A DNA stretch of 64,000 bases from CAVPEW01 sp963703565 (GTDB lineage Bacteria; Actinomycetota; Acidimicrobiia; Acidimicrobiales; VFJN01). Every line of letters starts with the position of its first letter. Position 1 is the first letter of the stretch. Below are positions 21,639 to 30,218 of this stretch, piece after piece. The translations under genes and the position numbers were made by a program. The DNA is taken from assembly GCA_963703565.1 (NCBI GenBank), contig CAVPEW010000068.1, forward strand, positions 149,790 through 213,789. Direction: 5' to 3'. Below the pieces are notes generated by a model. That model was not told the DNA's origin. It was given only the letters and a program-made list of their open reading frames with translations, and ran no database searches.

Positions 21639-22606
21639 GGGTCCTGGTCTGCGGCCCCGGCGCCGTAGGAGCCCGTGCGGCACGCCAGCTCGCCGAGGCA
21701 GACGAGGTCGACGAGGTGCTGCTGGCAGGTGGTGCCAGCGGCCGGCACCGGACGCTGGCCCGCCAGAGTGGCGACGAGGTCCGGGCGGTGGACGAGCCGC
21801 TCGCCCAAGAGGTGGACGTCGTGGTCCTGGCAGGTCCGGCCGGTACCCACGTGGAGGGGGCCCGGACGCACCTGGGCGCAGGCCGACACGTCGTCTCCAC
21901 CAGCGACTCCTCCTCGGAGGTGGCCGACCTGCTCGACCTCGACGCGCTCGCTTCGGCGCGCGGGCGCAGCCTGGTCGTGGGGGCGGGGTTCTCGCCCGGC
22001 CTGTCGTGCCTGCTCGCGCGCCTGGCCGCGCGCGACCTCGACCACGTCGACGAGATCCATGTGGCCCGCTTCGGTACCGGGGGTCCGGCCTGCGCCCGTG
22101 CGCACCACCGGGCCCTGGCGGGTACGGCGCTGGACTGGCGCGACCACGGCTGGCAGCGGCGTACGGCGGGTTCGGGCCGTGAGCTGTGCTGGTTCCCGCA
22201 CCCGATCGGGGCCCTGGACTGCTACCGGGCGGCCCTGCCCGACCCTTTGCTCCTAGTGCCGGCGTTCGGCGGGGTCGCCCGGGTCACGGCCCGGCTGGCC
22301 GCCACGCGTCGCGACAGGGTCACCGCCCGGTGGCCGATGATGCGCCGTCCGCACCCCGAGGGACTCATGGGCGCGCTGCGAGTCGAGCTGCGCGGGCGCG
22401 CCGGCGACGCCCGTCGCGTCATCGTGCTGGGTGCGCTCGATCGCCCGGCTGTGGCGGCGGGGGCGGTGGCCGCACTGGCCGCCCGGCGCGCCGTCGCGGG
22501 CGCCACGCCCGTGGGCGCCCATGGCCTGGCGTCGGTCGCCGACCCGCTCGAGTGGCTGCAGCAGCTCGCCGAGCTCGGCATCAAGGCGGCGGTGTTCGAG
22601 GGGTGA
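21635..22606 (+). CDS. Saccharopine-dehydrogenase-like NAD(P)-binding protein
   Basis: This 323-residue protein begins with a Rossmann fold (VLVCGPGAVGARAARQLAE) and continues with the segment around AGRHVVSTSDSSSEVADLL and GAGFSPGLSCLLARLAA, typical of saccharopine dehydrogenase NADP-binding and related oxidoreductases. Substrate unknown. The GTG at 21635 overlaps the preceding microprotein stop; the frame stays open upstream through the tRNA and is not coding there. It is coupled to the downstream lipoprotein (GTGA). Confidence 0.7.
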   Translation: MRVLVCGPGAVGARAARQLAEADEVDEVLLAGGASGRHRTLARQSGDEVRAVDEPLAQEVDVVVLAGPAGTHVEGARTHLGAGRHVVSTSDSSSEVADLLDLDALASARGRSLVVGAGFSPGLSCLLARLAARDLDHVDEIHVARFGTGGPACARAHHRALAGTALDWRDHGWQRRTAGSGRELCWFPHPIGALDCYRAALPDPLLLVPAFGGVARVTARLAATRRDRVTARWPMMRRPHPEGLMGALRVELRGRAGDARRVIVLGALDRPAVAAGAVAALAARRAVAGATPVGAHGLASVADPLEWLQQLAELGIKAAVFEG

Positions 22607-23226
22607 GACCGGCACGAGCCGCCCGAGGCCGGGCCGCGGTCCTGATCGGGTGGGCGATCGTCGCGACGACCGCAGCCGGCTGTAGCGACGGCGATCCCCC
22701 CGACGTGGACGCCCGGGACGAGTCGGGATCGGGCACGCCCGTGCGCGACTCGGGCGGCACCGAGTCCGGCTCGGCCGACGAGGGCATCGACGGGGTCGTC
22801 GCGCTGCGCGTGTCGGGCAACGCTCACGACGAGTCGCCGATCGCCTACGAGCACGTCCCACCCGCGGGCGGCACCCACAACCCCGTGTGGCAGAACTGCG
22901 GGCGCTACGTCGAGCCCCAGCCCGACGGAGCGGTCGTGCACTCCCTCGAGCACGGGGCGGTCTGGCTGGCATACCGGCCCGACCTCGGCGAGGCCGCCGG
23001 TGAGGCGCTCGCCGCGTCGGTTGCCCGCTCGGACAAGGTCGTGATCAGCCCCCGCGACGGCCTGGGTCCGGGAGTGGCGGTGGTGGCCACTGCCTGGGCA
23101 CGCCAGCTCCGCGTCGAGTCGGTCGACGACGCGCGCCTGGCTGCCTTCGTGGACGCCTACCTCGACGCACCGTGGGCTCCGGAACCCGGGGGATCGTGCT
23201 CGGGCGGCCGGGGCCGGCCGGAATGA
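22603..23226 (+). CDS. DUF3105 lipoprotein
   Basis: A 207-residue protein with a signal segment (AAVLIGWAIVATTAAGC) ending in a lipobox Cys, a Ser/Asp/Gly-rich spacer, and a DUF3105 domain. The domain's hallmarks are visible: AYEHVPPAGGTHNPVWQNCG, VHSLEHGAVWLAYRPDL, VVATAWARQL and the terminal EPGGSC. The conserved His and Cys suggest metal or redox chemistry, but the function of the family is not established. Probably surface-anchored. Confidence 0.8.
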   Translation: MRPARAARGRAAVLIGWAIVATTAAGCSDGDPPDVDARDESGSGTPVRDSGGTESGSADEGIDGVVALRVSGNAHDESPIAYEHVPPAGGTHNPVWQNCGRYVEPQPDGAVVHSLEHGAVWLAYRPDLGEAAGEALAASVARSDKVVISPRDGLGPGVAVVATAWARQLRVESVDDARLAAFVDAYLDAPWAPEPGGSCSGGRGRPE

Positions 23227-23260
23227 CCCGGGCCCGAGACGGGCTGCTTCGCCGGTCGGG

Positions 23261-24031
23261 TCAGATCCGGATCGTCGCCGCCCAGTCGGTGGCCACGGAA
23301 CGGTCACCGAAGACCTCGAACCCCTCATCGAGCGACACCCGGTTCCACATCCACAGCACGAGCCGGGCGACTGGGCCGCGTACGGCCAGGTCGCCCTTGG
23401 CGTGACCGTGCTCGAACGTCACCGGCTCGCCTGGCACCAGGTCGACGATCCACTCGCCTTCTCCCGGGGCCAGGCCCGGGTCGGTTCCGTGCAGGTGCAG
23501 CCGGCTGGCGCGGGTCAAGGTCGTGGTGTCGAGCCGGGGGGCGAACTCCTCGAGGAGCTCGTCGATGCCGTCGACGGCCAGCTGGAGGTCCAACAGCTCG
23601 CCCGGGCAAGGCGCGCCGTTGCCCAGCGTCATCGCAGCGGCGAGCTGCGCGTCGTAGCGGTGCACGGCGAGCTCGTGCGCGATGCGCCGGGCGTGGAAGG
23701 TCCCCGGGCGAGGGCCCAGGAAGGTGCTCCAGGTGCTCGCGATGTCCATGGCCGCCACGACGTCGACGGTGTCGGCCAGGACCACCTCGACCCAGTCCAC
23801 CACGTCGTGGCCCGGCGGACCCGGCAGCGACGTGGGGTCAACCGCGTCGCCGCACGGACCTGCCGCGGCGCTGGCGCCCCACCAGGTCAGGACGCGCCCC
23901 ACGTGGGCGCCGAGCTCTGTCGAGGTCCAGCCCGGACAGGTCGGCACATCGGCGTCGGGAGCGGCACGCAGGGCTGCGACCAGGCTCGCCCCCAAGGAGC
24001 GAGCCGCCGCGACGTGCTCGGCGTGCTGCAT
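23261..24031 (-). CDS. Maleylpyruvate isomerase family mycothiol-dependent enzyme
   Basis: A 256-residue protein of the MDMPI/DinB-like four-helix fold. The N-terminal helix with LRAAPDADVPTCPGWTSTELGAHVGRV and the later AHELAVHRYDAQLA (metal-binding His/Asp) mark the MDMPI N domain; the C domain ends LDEGFEVFGD. These enzymes use mycothiol as thiol donor, consistent with an actinobacterial host. The exact substrate is unknown. Confidence 0.8.
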   Translation of the reverse strand: MQHAEHVAAARSLGASLVAALRAAPDADVPTCPGWTSTELGAHVGRVLTWWGASAAAGPCGDAVDPTSLPGPPGHDVVDWVEVVLADTVDVVAAMDIASTWSTFLGPRPGTFHARRIAHELAVHRYDAQLAAAMTLGNGAPCPGELLDLQLAVDGIDELLEEFAPRLDTTTLTRASRLHLHGTDPGLAPGEGEWIVDLVPGEPVTFEHGHAKGDLAVRGPVARLVLWMWNRVSLDEGFEVFGDRSVATDWAATIRI

Positions 24032-24069
24032 GGCCCAAGCATGCCACCGCCTGTTGGGACAATGGCCCG

Positions 24070-25056
24070 GTGATCGTGGACTGCGCTGTGTACAGCAACG
24101 GGCAACGCCGGCCGGACCGGCTAGCGCTCGAGGATGCGTTCGAGGCGGCGCGCGAGCCGGGATCGTTCGTCTGGATCGGGCTGTTCGAGCCGACGGCGGA
24201 GGAGCTCGACGGCGTCCGTGACGAGTTCGCGCTCCACGACCTCGCGGTCCAGGACGCTGTGCGGGCTCACCAACGCCCGAAGATCGAGGTCTACGGCGGC
24301 GACCTGTTCGTCGTGCTCAAGACCGCCCGGTACCTGGACACCACCGAGACCGTCGAGTTCGCCGAGATCCAGCTCTTCGTCGGCGAGAGCTACGTGGTGA
24401 GCGTGCGTCACGGCAAGGGCTCCGCGCTCGCCGATGTCCGCCTCGAGCTCGAGGCCCATCCCGACCGGCTGCGGATCGGGCCAATGGCGGTGCTCTACGC
24501 CGTGCTGGACCGGGTCGTCGACGACTACCGCCCTGTCATCGAGGGCCTCGACAACGACATCGACGAGATCGAGACGGCGGTGTTCGACCCGGAGCGGCCC
24601 CGCCGAGCCGACCCGTCCCGGCGGATCTTCAAGCTCAAGCGGGAGGTCCAGGACTTCAACCGCAACGCCGGGCCCCTCGTCGAAGCGGTCCACCGCCTGG
24701 CCGACCCCAATGGGTCGCTGCCCGGTTGGCACCCCGACCTGGCGCCGTACTTCCGCGACGTGGAGGACCACCTGCACCGCATCGTCGCCGAGATCGACAA
24801 CTTCAGCGTGCTGCTCTCCGACGCCCTCGACGCCAACCTGGCCCAGGTCAGCATCCGCCAGAACGACGACATGCGCCGCATAACGGCGCTGGTAGCGCTC
24901 GGGGCGGTCCCCACCGTCACGGGAGCCGTGTACGGCATGAACTTCGAGCACATGCCCGAGCTGGGCTGGTCACTGGGCTATCCGCTGGTGATGGTGCTCA
25001 ACCTCGTCGCCTGCGTGGCTCTCTACCTGCGCTTCCGACGAGCGGGCTGGCTCTAG
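24070..25056 (+). CDS. corA: CorA-type magnesium/cobalt transporter
   Basis: A 328-residue protein: a soluble alpha/beta funnel domain, long helices (about 150-265) and two C-terminal membrane helices. The first helix ends in the ion-selectivity motif YGMNF (GAVYGMNFEHMPELGW); the second is PLVMVLNLVACVALYLRF. It forms pentameric Mg2+ channels in the inner membrane. The GTG at 24070 is used. It stands alone between minus-strand genes. Confidence 0.93.
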   Translation: MIVDCAVYSNGQRRPDRLALEDAFEAAREPGSFVWIGLFEPTAEELDGVRDEFALHDLAVQDAVRAHQRPKIEVYGGDLFVVLKTARYLDTTETVEFAEIQLFVGESYVVSVRHGKGSALADVRLELEAHPDRLRIGPMAVLYAVLDRVVDDYRPVIEGLDNDIDEIETAVFDPERPRRADPSRRIFKLKREVQDFNRNAGPLVEAVHRLADPNGSLPGWHPDLAPYFRDVEDHLHRIVAEIDNFSVLLSDALDANLAQVSIRQNDDMRRITALVALGAVPTVTGAVYGMNFEHMPELGWSLGYPLVMVLNLVACVALYLRFRRAGWL

Positions 25057-25086
25057 GCGCCGATCGCCACCGGGTCCGGGACACCT

Positions 25087-25767
25087 TCAGCGGTGGGGAT
25101 CGGCCGGGCGCAGGGTCCCGAAGGTGGGCGCGATCCGTGGGCTGCCCGGGCGGCGCGCCGACGGACGGGCGCCGTCGGCGCCCGCCTGGCGGGCCACCAG
25201 CCACAGCAGCGCCAGGCCGCAGAGGTCGAACAGGTGGTGCGACTCGGTGCCCAGGGTCGTGGAACCCTCGATCAGATCAAGCACGGTCGTGGCCAGCACC
25301 GCCACGGCCAGCACCCACGCCAGCGGCAGCAGGCTGCCTGCTCGCCAGGGCTGACCGGCCGCAACGAGCAGGCCGGCGGCCACGGCCATGTCGAAGGCGC
25401 CCAGCTCGCGCGCGACGTGGATGGTGGCGCCGGCGCTGTCGCCCAGCAGCAGGGCGGGAGCGGCCAGCAGCATCTGCGTCGCGGCCACGCTGAACAGGGC
25501 CCAGCGCGCCACCGAGACGGTCGCGGGGCCCCGTGGGGATCGAGTCCTGCGGCGAGCTCGGACGGCCTCGAGCACCGCCTCGGACAGGTCCGGCACGGCG
25601 TCGGCGGGCCGGACCCGCACCATGCGGTGCAGTGTGGCCAGGTCCTCCGACCACCGGGCGCAGCCGGCGCATCCGCCGAGGTGGCGCTCGATGACGTCCT
25701 CGTCCAGCCCGGGCGCCTCCCCGTCCAGGCGGGCCGAGAGCGCGTCGCGCACGACGTCGCATCGCAT
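25087..25767 (-). CDS. Zinc-finger anti-sigma factor with membrane domain
   Basis: The 226-residue protein starts with a ZAS-type zinc motif (HLGGCAGC, the HxxxCxxC form; also CDVVRDALSARLDGE), followed by an arginine-rich linker and about four membrane helices (VARWALFSVAATQMLLAAPAL and later segments). It is divergent from a sigma factor 75 bp away, which it presumably controls. The ATG at 25767 begins MRCDVV; the frame is open further upstream but would overlap the sigma gene. Confidence 0.8.
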   Translation of the reverse strand: MRCDVVRDALSARLDGEAPGLDEDVIERHLGGCAGCARWSEDLATLHRMVRVRPADAVPDLSEAVLEAVRARRRTRSPRGPATVSVARWALFSVAATQMLLAAPALLLGDSAGATIHVARELGAFDMAVAAGLLVAAGQPWRAGSLLPLAWVLAVAVLATTVLDLIEGSTTLGTESHHLFDLCGLALLWLVARQAGADGARPSARRPGSPRIAPTFGTLRPADPHR

Positions 25768-25842
25768 GCCCGGTGGTCGCCGCTGGGGGCGCGCCGGTTC
25801 CCGGGCGGGACCGAGCGCTCCTTCGGGTGCCACACTCACGAG

Positions 25843-26379
25843 GTGGACGACCTGACCGGTCTGGCGTTCCAGGCTGCCGCGGGCGATCGTGGGGCGCTGA
25901 CGGCATGGGTCCGCTCGACCCAGCCGGAGGTGTGGCGGGTTTGCGCCCGCCTGGGGGATGCGGGAGCTGCCGACGACCTGACCCAGGAGGTCTACCTGCG
26001 GGCCATCCCGGCCCTGCCCCGCTTCCGGGGCGACTCGTCGGCGCGCACCTGGCTGTTGGCCATCGCCCGCAACGTGTGCGCGGACCACGTCCGGCGCCGA
26101 AGCCGGGCCCGGGCGCTGCGCGAGCGCCTGTCGAGCCGCGCCGTGCCGGCGCTCAGCGAGTCAGGGGCGGGCGAGGTCGATCTCGACGCCCTCGTGATGA
26201 CCCTCGACCCCGACCGGCGGGCAGCGTTCGTGCTGACCCAGGTCTCCGGGCTCTCCTACGCAGAGGCCGCCGAGGTCTGCGAGGTTCCCGTGGGCACCAT
26301 CCGCTCGCGCGTCTCACGGGCGCGCGCCGAGCTGATCGAGATGCTCGCCGATTCCGATGCCGCCCACGGTCGCGTCTGA
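25843..26379 (+). CDS. ECF-family sigma factor (SigC-like)
   Basis: The 178-residue protein has region 2 (DAGAADDLTQEVYLRAIPALPRF, RTWLLAIARNVCADHVRR) and region 4 (DRRAAFVLTQVSGLSYAEAAEVCEVPVGTIRSRVSRARAEL). It is transcribed away from its likely anti-sigma gene, so both promoters lie in a 75-bp gap and could be controlled together. The GTG at 25843 gives the shortest complete protein. Similarity to SigC rests on overall form. Confidence 0.85.
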   Translation: MDDLTGLAFQAAAGDRGALTAWVRSTQPEVWRVCARLGDAGAADDLTQEVYLRAIPALPRFRGDSSARTWLLAIARNVCADHVRRRSRARALRERLSSRAVPALSESGAGEVDLDALVMTLDPDRRAAFVLTQVSGLSYAEAAEVCEVPVGTIRSRVSRARAELIEMLADSDAAHGRV

Positions 26380-26412
26380 CGCCATCGACGCGGCGTCGCG
26401 GTCGGCCGCATC

Positions 26413-27195
26413 TCAGCAGGGAGCGAGCAGCGCGAGAAGCGCGTCGTGGAGCTCACCGTTGCTGGCCAGTCCCGAGCCGCCGTCGATGCGTTCCCGGCCG
26501 GCCAGGTCGGTGAAGCGCCCGCCCGCCTCGGAGAGGATGACCGGCATGGGGGCGACGTCGTAGGGCGCGGCCGCGGGGTCGACCATGGCCGCGACGCGTC
26601 CGGTGGCCACCAGCATGTAGCCGTACCCGTCGCCCCAGGTACGCAGGTGCACCCCGGCGGCGCCGATCGCTTCGAGCTGCTCGCCGGTCCAGCCCGACAC
26701 GGCGCTCGAGGTCACGAACGCGCCCTCCAGCGCGGTACCCGGCTGCACCCGGGCGGGGCCCGTATCGGTCCACGCTCCGAGACCACGCCCGGCCCACACC
26801 GCCTCGCCCAGAGCTGGGATGTCGATCACGCCCAGGGCGATCCCGTGCTCGTCCTCCAGCGCGAGGAGGGTGGCGTAGAGCGGGACGCCGCAGGTGAAGG
26901 CCTTGGTCCCGTCGATGGGATCGACGATCCAGCGGCGCCCGGTGCGCGACGTCACCGGTGGCTCCTCCTCCCCGAGCACGCCATCGCCGTCGAAGATGCC
27001 GGCCAGGCGGTCGCGCACGATCCGCTCGGCTCGACGGTCGGCGGCGGTCACCGGGGTGCCGTCGTCCTTGCGCTCCACCTCGAGCGTCGACGAGCGGAAC
27101 CATTCCAGGGTGGAGCGACCGGCCTCACGTGCGATGGCCAGCGCGGCCTCGAGCTCGGATCGCTCAGCCGGGGGCGGGGTCGATGCTGGCACCAT
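26413..27195 (-). CDS. hisN: Inositol-phosphatase-family enzyme, probable histidinol-phosphatase
   Basis: A 260-residue member of the lithium-sensitive phosphatase superfamily. The metal-binding motifs are clear: GEEEPP (first Glu), WIVDPIDGTKAF (second Asp pair) and APYDVAPMPVILSEAGG (third Asp). The VDPIDGTKAF form with a KAF-type residue is usual in HisN histidinol-phosphatases, though inositol monophosphatase activity cannot be excluded. Its start overlaps the preceding membrane-protein gene by 32 bp, so it probably ends the minus-strand operon beginning with the zinc transporter ATPase. Confidence 0.8.
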   Translation of the reverse strand: MVPASTPPPAERSELEAALAIAREAGRSTLEWFRSSTLEVERKDDGTPVTAADRRAERIVRDRLAGIFDGDGVLGEEEPPVTSRTGRRWIVDPIDGTKAFTCGVPLYATLLALEDEHGIALGVIDIPALGEAVWAGRGLGAWTDTGPARVQPGTALEGAFVTSSAVSGWTGEQLEAIGAAGVHLRTWGDGYGYMLVATGRVAAMVDPAAAPYDVAPMPVILSEAGGRFTDLAGRERIDGGSGLASNGELHDALLALLAPC

Positions 27196-27895
27196 CGGAG
27201 TCTCGCAGGCGTTCGACCGGCGACCGTCGGGCCGGCCACGCGCCCCACGCCCCCAGCACGCTGGGAACGGCGTTGATCATCAGGGCGGTCAGTGGCCAGG
27301 ACCGCTCGTCCTCGACGACGGCCACGATCGCCGCCACGACGCCGGCGACCACTTGGGCACCGAGGGTGACAGCGCCGATCCAGCGGTCGCGATGGGCGCT
27401 ACCACCAGCAGCGCGCGCTGCGAGCGTGACGACTGCAGCCGGCAACCCCACCACCACCAGGACCAGCACCGCCATGACGCTGTAGAGGTGGGCGTCGCCA
27501 TCGTTGGCGCTGAGGGCCAGCAGCGTGGCGGACCGCGCCTCGGGAGCCTCGCCGAGCAGGCTGCGGGTGCGCAGCGCGGCGGCGACGGCGAGCACGGTGA
27601 TCTGCCAGAGCACCGCCGCCTGCAGGGCCAGCAGCAGCGCCGGCCACCGCGGCGCGGGACCGCCGGGCCGGCGTCGGGCGATGAGCGCTCCCAGCACAGC
27701 GGTGGCCAGGACCGCCGCTGACCCCACGGCGACCCACGTGGCGGCGTCGGGAGCGGGCTCGGGGCGTGGGGCGAGGCGTCTGCGGTCGCCGCAACCGCTC
27801 AGGACGGTCGCGGCGGCGAGCCCCGCGGCGATGGGCCAGGCCGACCTGGGTCCCGGCGCGGCCCGCGATCGCCGCGACGGGTCGGTCAGGCGCAA
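27164..27895 (-). CDS. Polytopic membrane protein with N-terminal lipobox
   Basis: About 243 residues with no recognised family. A signal-like N-terminus (AWPIAAGLAAATVLSGC) has a convincing lipobox LSGC, followed by about five membrane helices (WVAVGSAAVLATAVLGALI; LLLALQAAVLWQITVLAVA; AVLVLVVVGLPAAVVTL; AVTLGAQVVAGVVAAIVAVV; TALMINAVPSVLGAWGAW). A lipid anchor plus several membrane spans is unusual. No ATG is available; TTG at 27895 overlaps the fur stop and is the likely start. Position between fur and hisN suggests co-expression only. Confidence 0.55.
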   Translation of the reverse strand: MRLTDPSRRSRAAPGPRSAWPIAAGLAAATVLSGCGDRRRLAPRPEPAPDAATWVAVGSAAVLATAVLGALIARRRPGGPAPRWPALLLALQAAVLWQITVLAVAAALRTRSLLGEAPEARSATLLALSANDGDAHLYSVMAVLVLVVVGLPAAVVTLAARAAGGSAHRDRWIGAVTLGAQVVAGVVAAIVAVVEDERSWPLTALMINAVPSVLGAWGAWPARRSPVERLRDSDGASIDPAPG

Positions 27896-28315
27896 CGGGG
27901 GCAGAGCCCGACCAGATCGAGGCGGTGGTGCTCGACGCGGTAGTCGTGGCGGCGGGCTACGCCGGCCAGGGCGCGTTCGAGCTCCGCCTCGATCCCGTCG
28001 CCGATGGTGAAGTCGCTCATCTCGCCACAGGCCGAGCAGATGAGGTGGTGGTGGTGCTCGGTCAGGTCCTCGGCCAGCTCGTAGCGAGCGAACTCGTCGG
28101 CGGCGATGAGACGCTTGACCACGCCGGCGCGCTCGAGGACCGCCAGGTTGCGATAGGCGGAGCTTCTGAGCGAGATCCGGCCGACGCGCCAGCACCTCGG
28201 GGATGGTCAGCGGGTGCGCGGCATCGGCGAAGACCTCGACCAGCGCCCGCCGTCGAGGCGTGTAGCGCTGGCCGTCCCGGCGCAACCGGGCGACGGCGAT
28301 GCCGTGCAGGTCCAT
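27886..28315 (-). CDS. Fur-family metalloregulator (frameshifted)
   Basis: A Fur/Zur-type repressor. The N-terminal winged helix (RLRRDGQRYTPRRRALVEVFADAAHPLTIPEVL) is followed in another frame by SSAYRNLAVLERAGVVKRL, the metal- and dimer-domain motif ELAEDLTEHHHHLICSACG and a C-terminal CPRC. An extra base near 28165 (AGCTTCTGAG on the plus strand) breaks the frame; without it the protein is 142 residues, normal for Fur, with all Cys/His ligands intact. Its place between a zinc-type ABC ATPase gene and the divergent znuA-znuB pair suggests Zur or Mn regulation. The 10-bp tandem repeat just upstream may be its own operator. Confidence 0.85.
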
Positions 28316-28336
28316 CTTCGTCACGCTAGCCGAAGG

Positions 28337-28356
28337 TGAGAATCGCTGAGAATCGC
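28337..28356. promoter_or_regulatory. Tandem 10-bp repeat upstream of fur
   Basis: TGAGAATCGC occurs twice in direct tandem, ending 22 bp before the fur ATG and 27 bp beyond the transporter ATPase stop. Direct repeats at one-helical-turn spacing directly in front of a metalloregulator suggest an operator. Confidence 0.45.
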
Positions 28357-28382
28357 ATGCACGGTTGAGCGTGGCCCGTAGG

Positions 28383-29207
28383 TCAGTGGCCGTCGAGCAG
28401 CAGGGTGCGCCCGCCGACCTGGACCAGGCGGCCGCCATAGGCCTCCACCAGCCGATCCTCGGACAGGGCGGCCGCGGGCTCGCCGTGGGACACGACCCGG
28501 CCTGCGAGGAGCACCACGTGGTCGGCGCGCAACGCGTCACCGAGGTCGTGGGTGGCCACGATCACCGTCGTTCCGGAGCGCACCAGTGACTCGATCACCT
28601 CGGCGATGCGCTGGCGTGACACGACGTCGAGGCCCGATGCCGGTTCGTCGAGCAACAGGAGCGAGGCCTGCTGGGCCAGCCCCTGGGCCACCAGCGCGCG
28701 CTGGCGCTGCCCTCCCGACAGCTCGCCGAGCTGGCGGTCGGCAAGGCCGGTCAGCTCGAGCGCCTCGAGCGCCTCGTCGATGGCCGCCCGGTCCTCGGCG
28801 CCGAGTCGGCGCAGCAGGCCGGTGTGCCGGTAGCGGGCCATCGTTACCGTCTCGCGCACCGTCAGGGGCAGCTTGCGGTCCACGACGGTGCCCTGCAACA
28901 CGTACGCGACACCGGCGGGCTCGTGCAGCGCCGGGACGTCCGCACGCCCTGCCGCGGGTGCCAGCAGGCCGGCGAGAGCGTGCAGCAGAGACGACTTGCC
29001 CGCCCCGTTGGGTCCGACCAGGGCACTGCGAACGCCGGCGGGCACCACGAGATCGGACGCGGCCAGCACGGTGCGGTCGCCACGCCGCAACTCGAGCCCC
29101 GAAGCGGCCACTGCCGGGCGGCCGGCAGGGGACGGGTCGAGGCCGCCCGCCTCGATGGGTTCGGCGGGCCCGGTCCGGGTCTGCGTGCCCGCGTCGGAAG
29201 CGCCCAT
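28383..29207 (-). CDS. znuC: Zinc/manganese ABC transporter, ATP-binding protein
   Basis: A 274-residue ABC ATPase with Walker A (LVGPNGAGKSSLLHAL), Q-loop (YVLQGTVVD), signature (LSGGQRQRALVAQGL), Walker B (LLLLDEPASGLD) and H-loop (VIVATHDLG). The partner substrate-binding and permease genes lie divergently on the other strand (29280-31066), so the complete importer is split around one control region. The ATG at 29207 is chosen; an earlier start at 29258 would run through the putative operator. Metal specificity is inferred from the neighbours. Confidence 0.88.
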   Translation of the reverse strand: MGASDAGTQTRTGPAEPIEAGGLDPSPAGRPAVAASGLELRRGDRTVLAASDLVVPAGVRSALVGPNGAGKSSLLHALAGLLAPAAGRADVPALHEPAGVAYVLQGTVVDRKLPLTVRETVTMARYRHTGLLRRLGAEDRAAIDEALEALELTGLADRQLGELSGGQRQRALVAQGLAQQASLLLLDEPASGLDVVSRQRIAEVIESLVRSGTTVIVATHDLGDALRADHVVLLAGRVVSHGEPAAALSEDRLVEAYGGRLVQVGGRTLLLDGH

Positions 29208-29248
29208 CAGGTTGCCGACGGTACCCCCCGCCTCTACCGTTCCACACA

Positions 29249-29263
29249 TGGGAACCATTCCTA
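29249..29263. promoter_or_regulatory. Possible Zur/Fur-type operator between znuC and znuA
   Basis: TGGGAACCATTCCTA is a near-palindrome (TGGGAA/TTCCTA arms, one mismatch) with the 6-3-6 form of Fur-family boxes. It sits in the short divergent region between the transporter genes, 17 bp before the znuA start. Confidence 0.35.
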
Positions 29264-29279
29264 CTCTTGGTCTGCTGCC

Positions 29280-30218
29280 GTGACGGTCGCGGCACGGCTC
29301 GGGGGCCCGCGAGGAAGGGGGACCCGGTGGGCGTTGGCGCTGGCACTGGCCTCACCGGTGCTGTCCGGGTGGGCGTGCAGCGACGGGAGCGCGACCGCGG
29401 GCGACGTCGTCGTGGTCAGCACCAGCGTTCTCGGTGACGTGGTGCAACACGTGGCCGGACCGCAGCTGGCGGTGGAGGTGCTGATCGGTCCCGGTGTGGA
29501 CCCCCACGAGTTCGCTCCCTCCGCGCGCCAGGTCGCCGATCTGCGCGACGCCAGACTGGTCATCGTCAACGGGGGAGGTCTCGAGGAGAGCCTCGACGAG
29601 ACCGTGGCGGACGCTGCCGCCGACGGTACCCCGGTGTTGCGGGCGCTGGACCTGGTCGACCCGATCCCCCGTCGTGACGGCGAGGGGCGCGATCCGCACT
29701 TCTTCACCGACCCGGTGCGCATGGCGGCCCTAGTCGAGGTGCTCGGTGAACGAATCGGTGACCTCGACGGCGTCGACCGGGCCGAGGTGCTGGCGCGGGC
29801 CCGACGGTACGGCGCGGAGCTGGTAGAGCTCGACCAGCGCATGGACGAGCGCCTGGCCGAGGTCCCCCCGCAGCGCCGGTTGTTGGTGACCGAGCACGAC
29901 ACGCTCGGCTACCTCGCACGTCGCTACGGGTTCGAGGTGCTGGGGGCCGTCCTGCCGGGTGGCTCGACCCTGGGAGCGCCGGCGGCTTCCGACCTGGCCG
30001 ACCTGGCCGCAGCGCTGCGCGCGCGGGACGTCCCGGCCGTCTTCGTCGATGCCGGGTCCTCGCACGCCCTGGCGGAGACCCTCGCCAGCGAGGGCGACGT
30101 TGCGGTCGAGGTCGTGGAGCTCAACACCGAGTCGCTCGGGCCACCGGGGTCGGACTCGGCCGACTACGTGTCGATGCTGACGGCCGCTGCCGAGCGCATC
30201 GCCGAAGCGCTGAGATGA
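29280..30218 (+). CDS. znuA: Metal ABC transporter substrate-binding lipoprotein (ZnuA-like)
   Basis: A 312-residue cluster-9 binding protein. After a signal segment with a candidate lipid-anchor Cys (LSGWAC, not a strict lipobox) come the metal ligands in order: GVDPHEFAPSARQVADLRDA, GRDPHFFTDPVRMA, TEHDTLGYLARRYGFEVLG and the acidic ligand in VFVDAGSS. Three His plus one Asp fits Zn or Mn capture. The His-rich loop of many ZnuA proteins is absent. It overlaps znuB by four bases. Confidence 0.9.
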   Translation: MTVAARLGGPRGRGTRWALALALASPVLSGWACSDGSATAGDVVVVSTSVLGDVVQHVAGPQLAVEVLIGPGVDPHEFAPSARQVADLRDARLVIVNGGGLEESLDETVADAAADGTPVLRALDLVDPIPRRDGEGRDPHFFTDPVRMAALVEVLGERIGDLDGVDRAEVLARARRYGAELVELDQRMDERLAEVPPQRRLLVTEHDTLGYLARRYGFEVLGAVLPGGSTLGAPAASDLADLAAALRARDVPAVFVDAGSSHALAETLASEGDVAVEVVELNTESLGPPGSDSADYVSMLTAAAERIAEALR

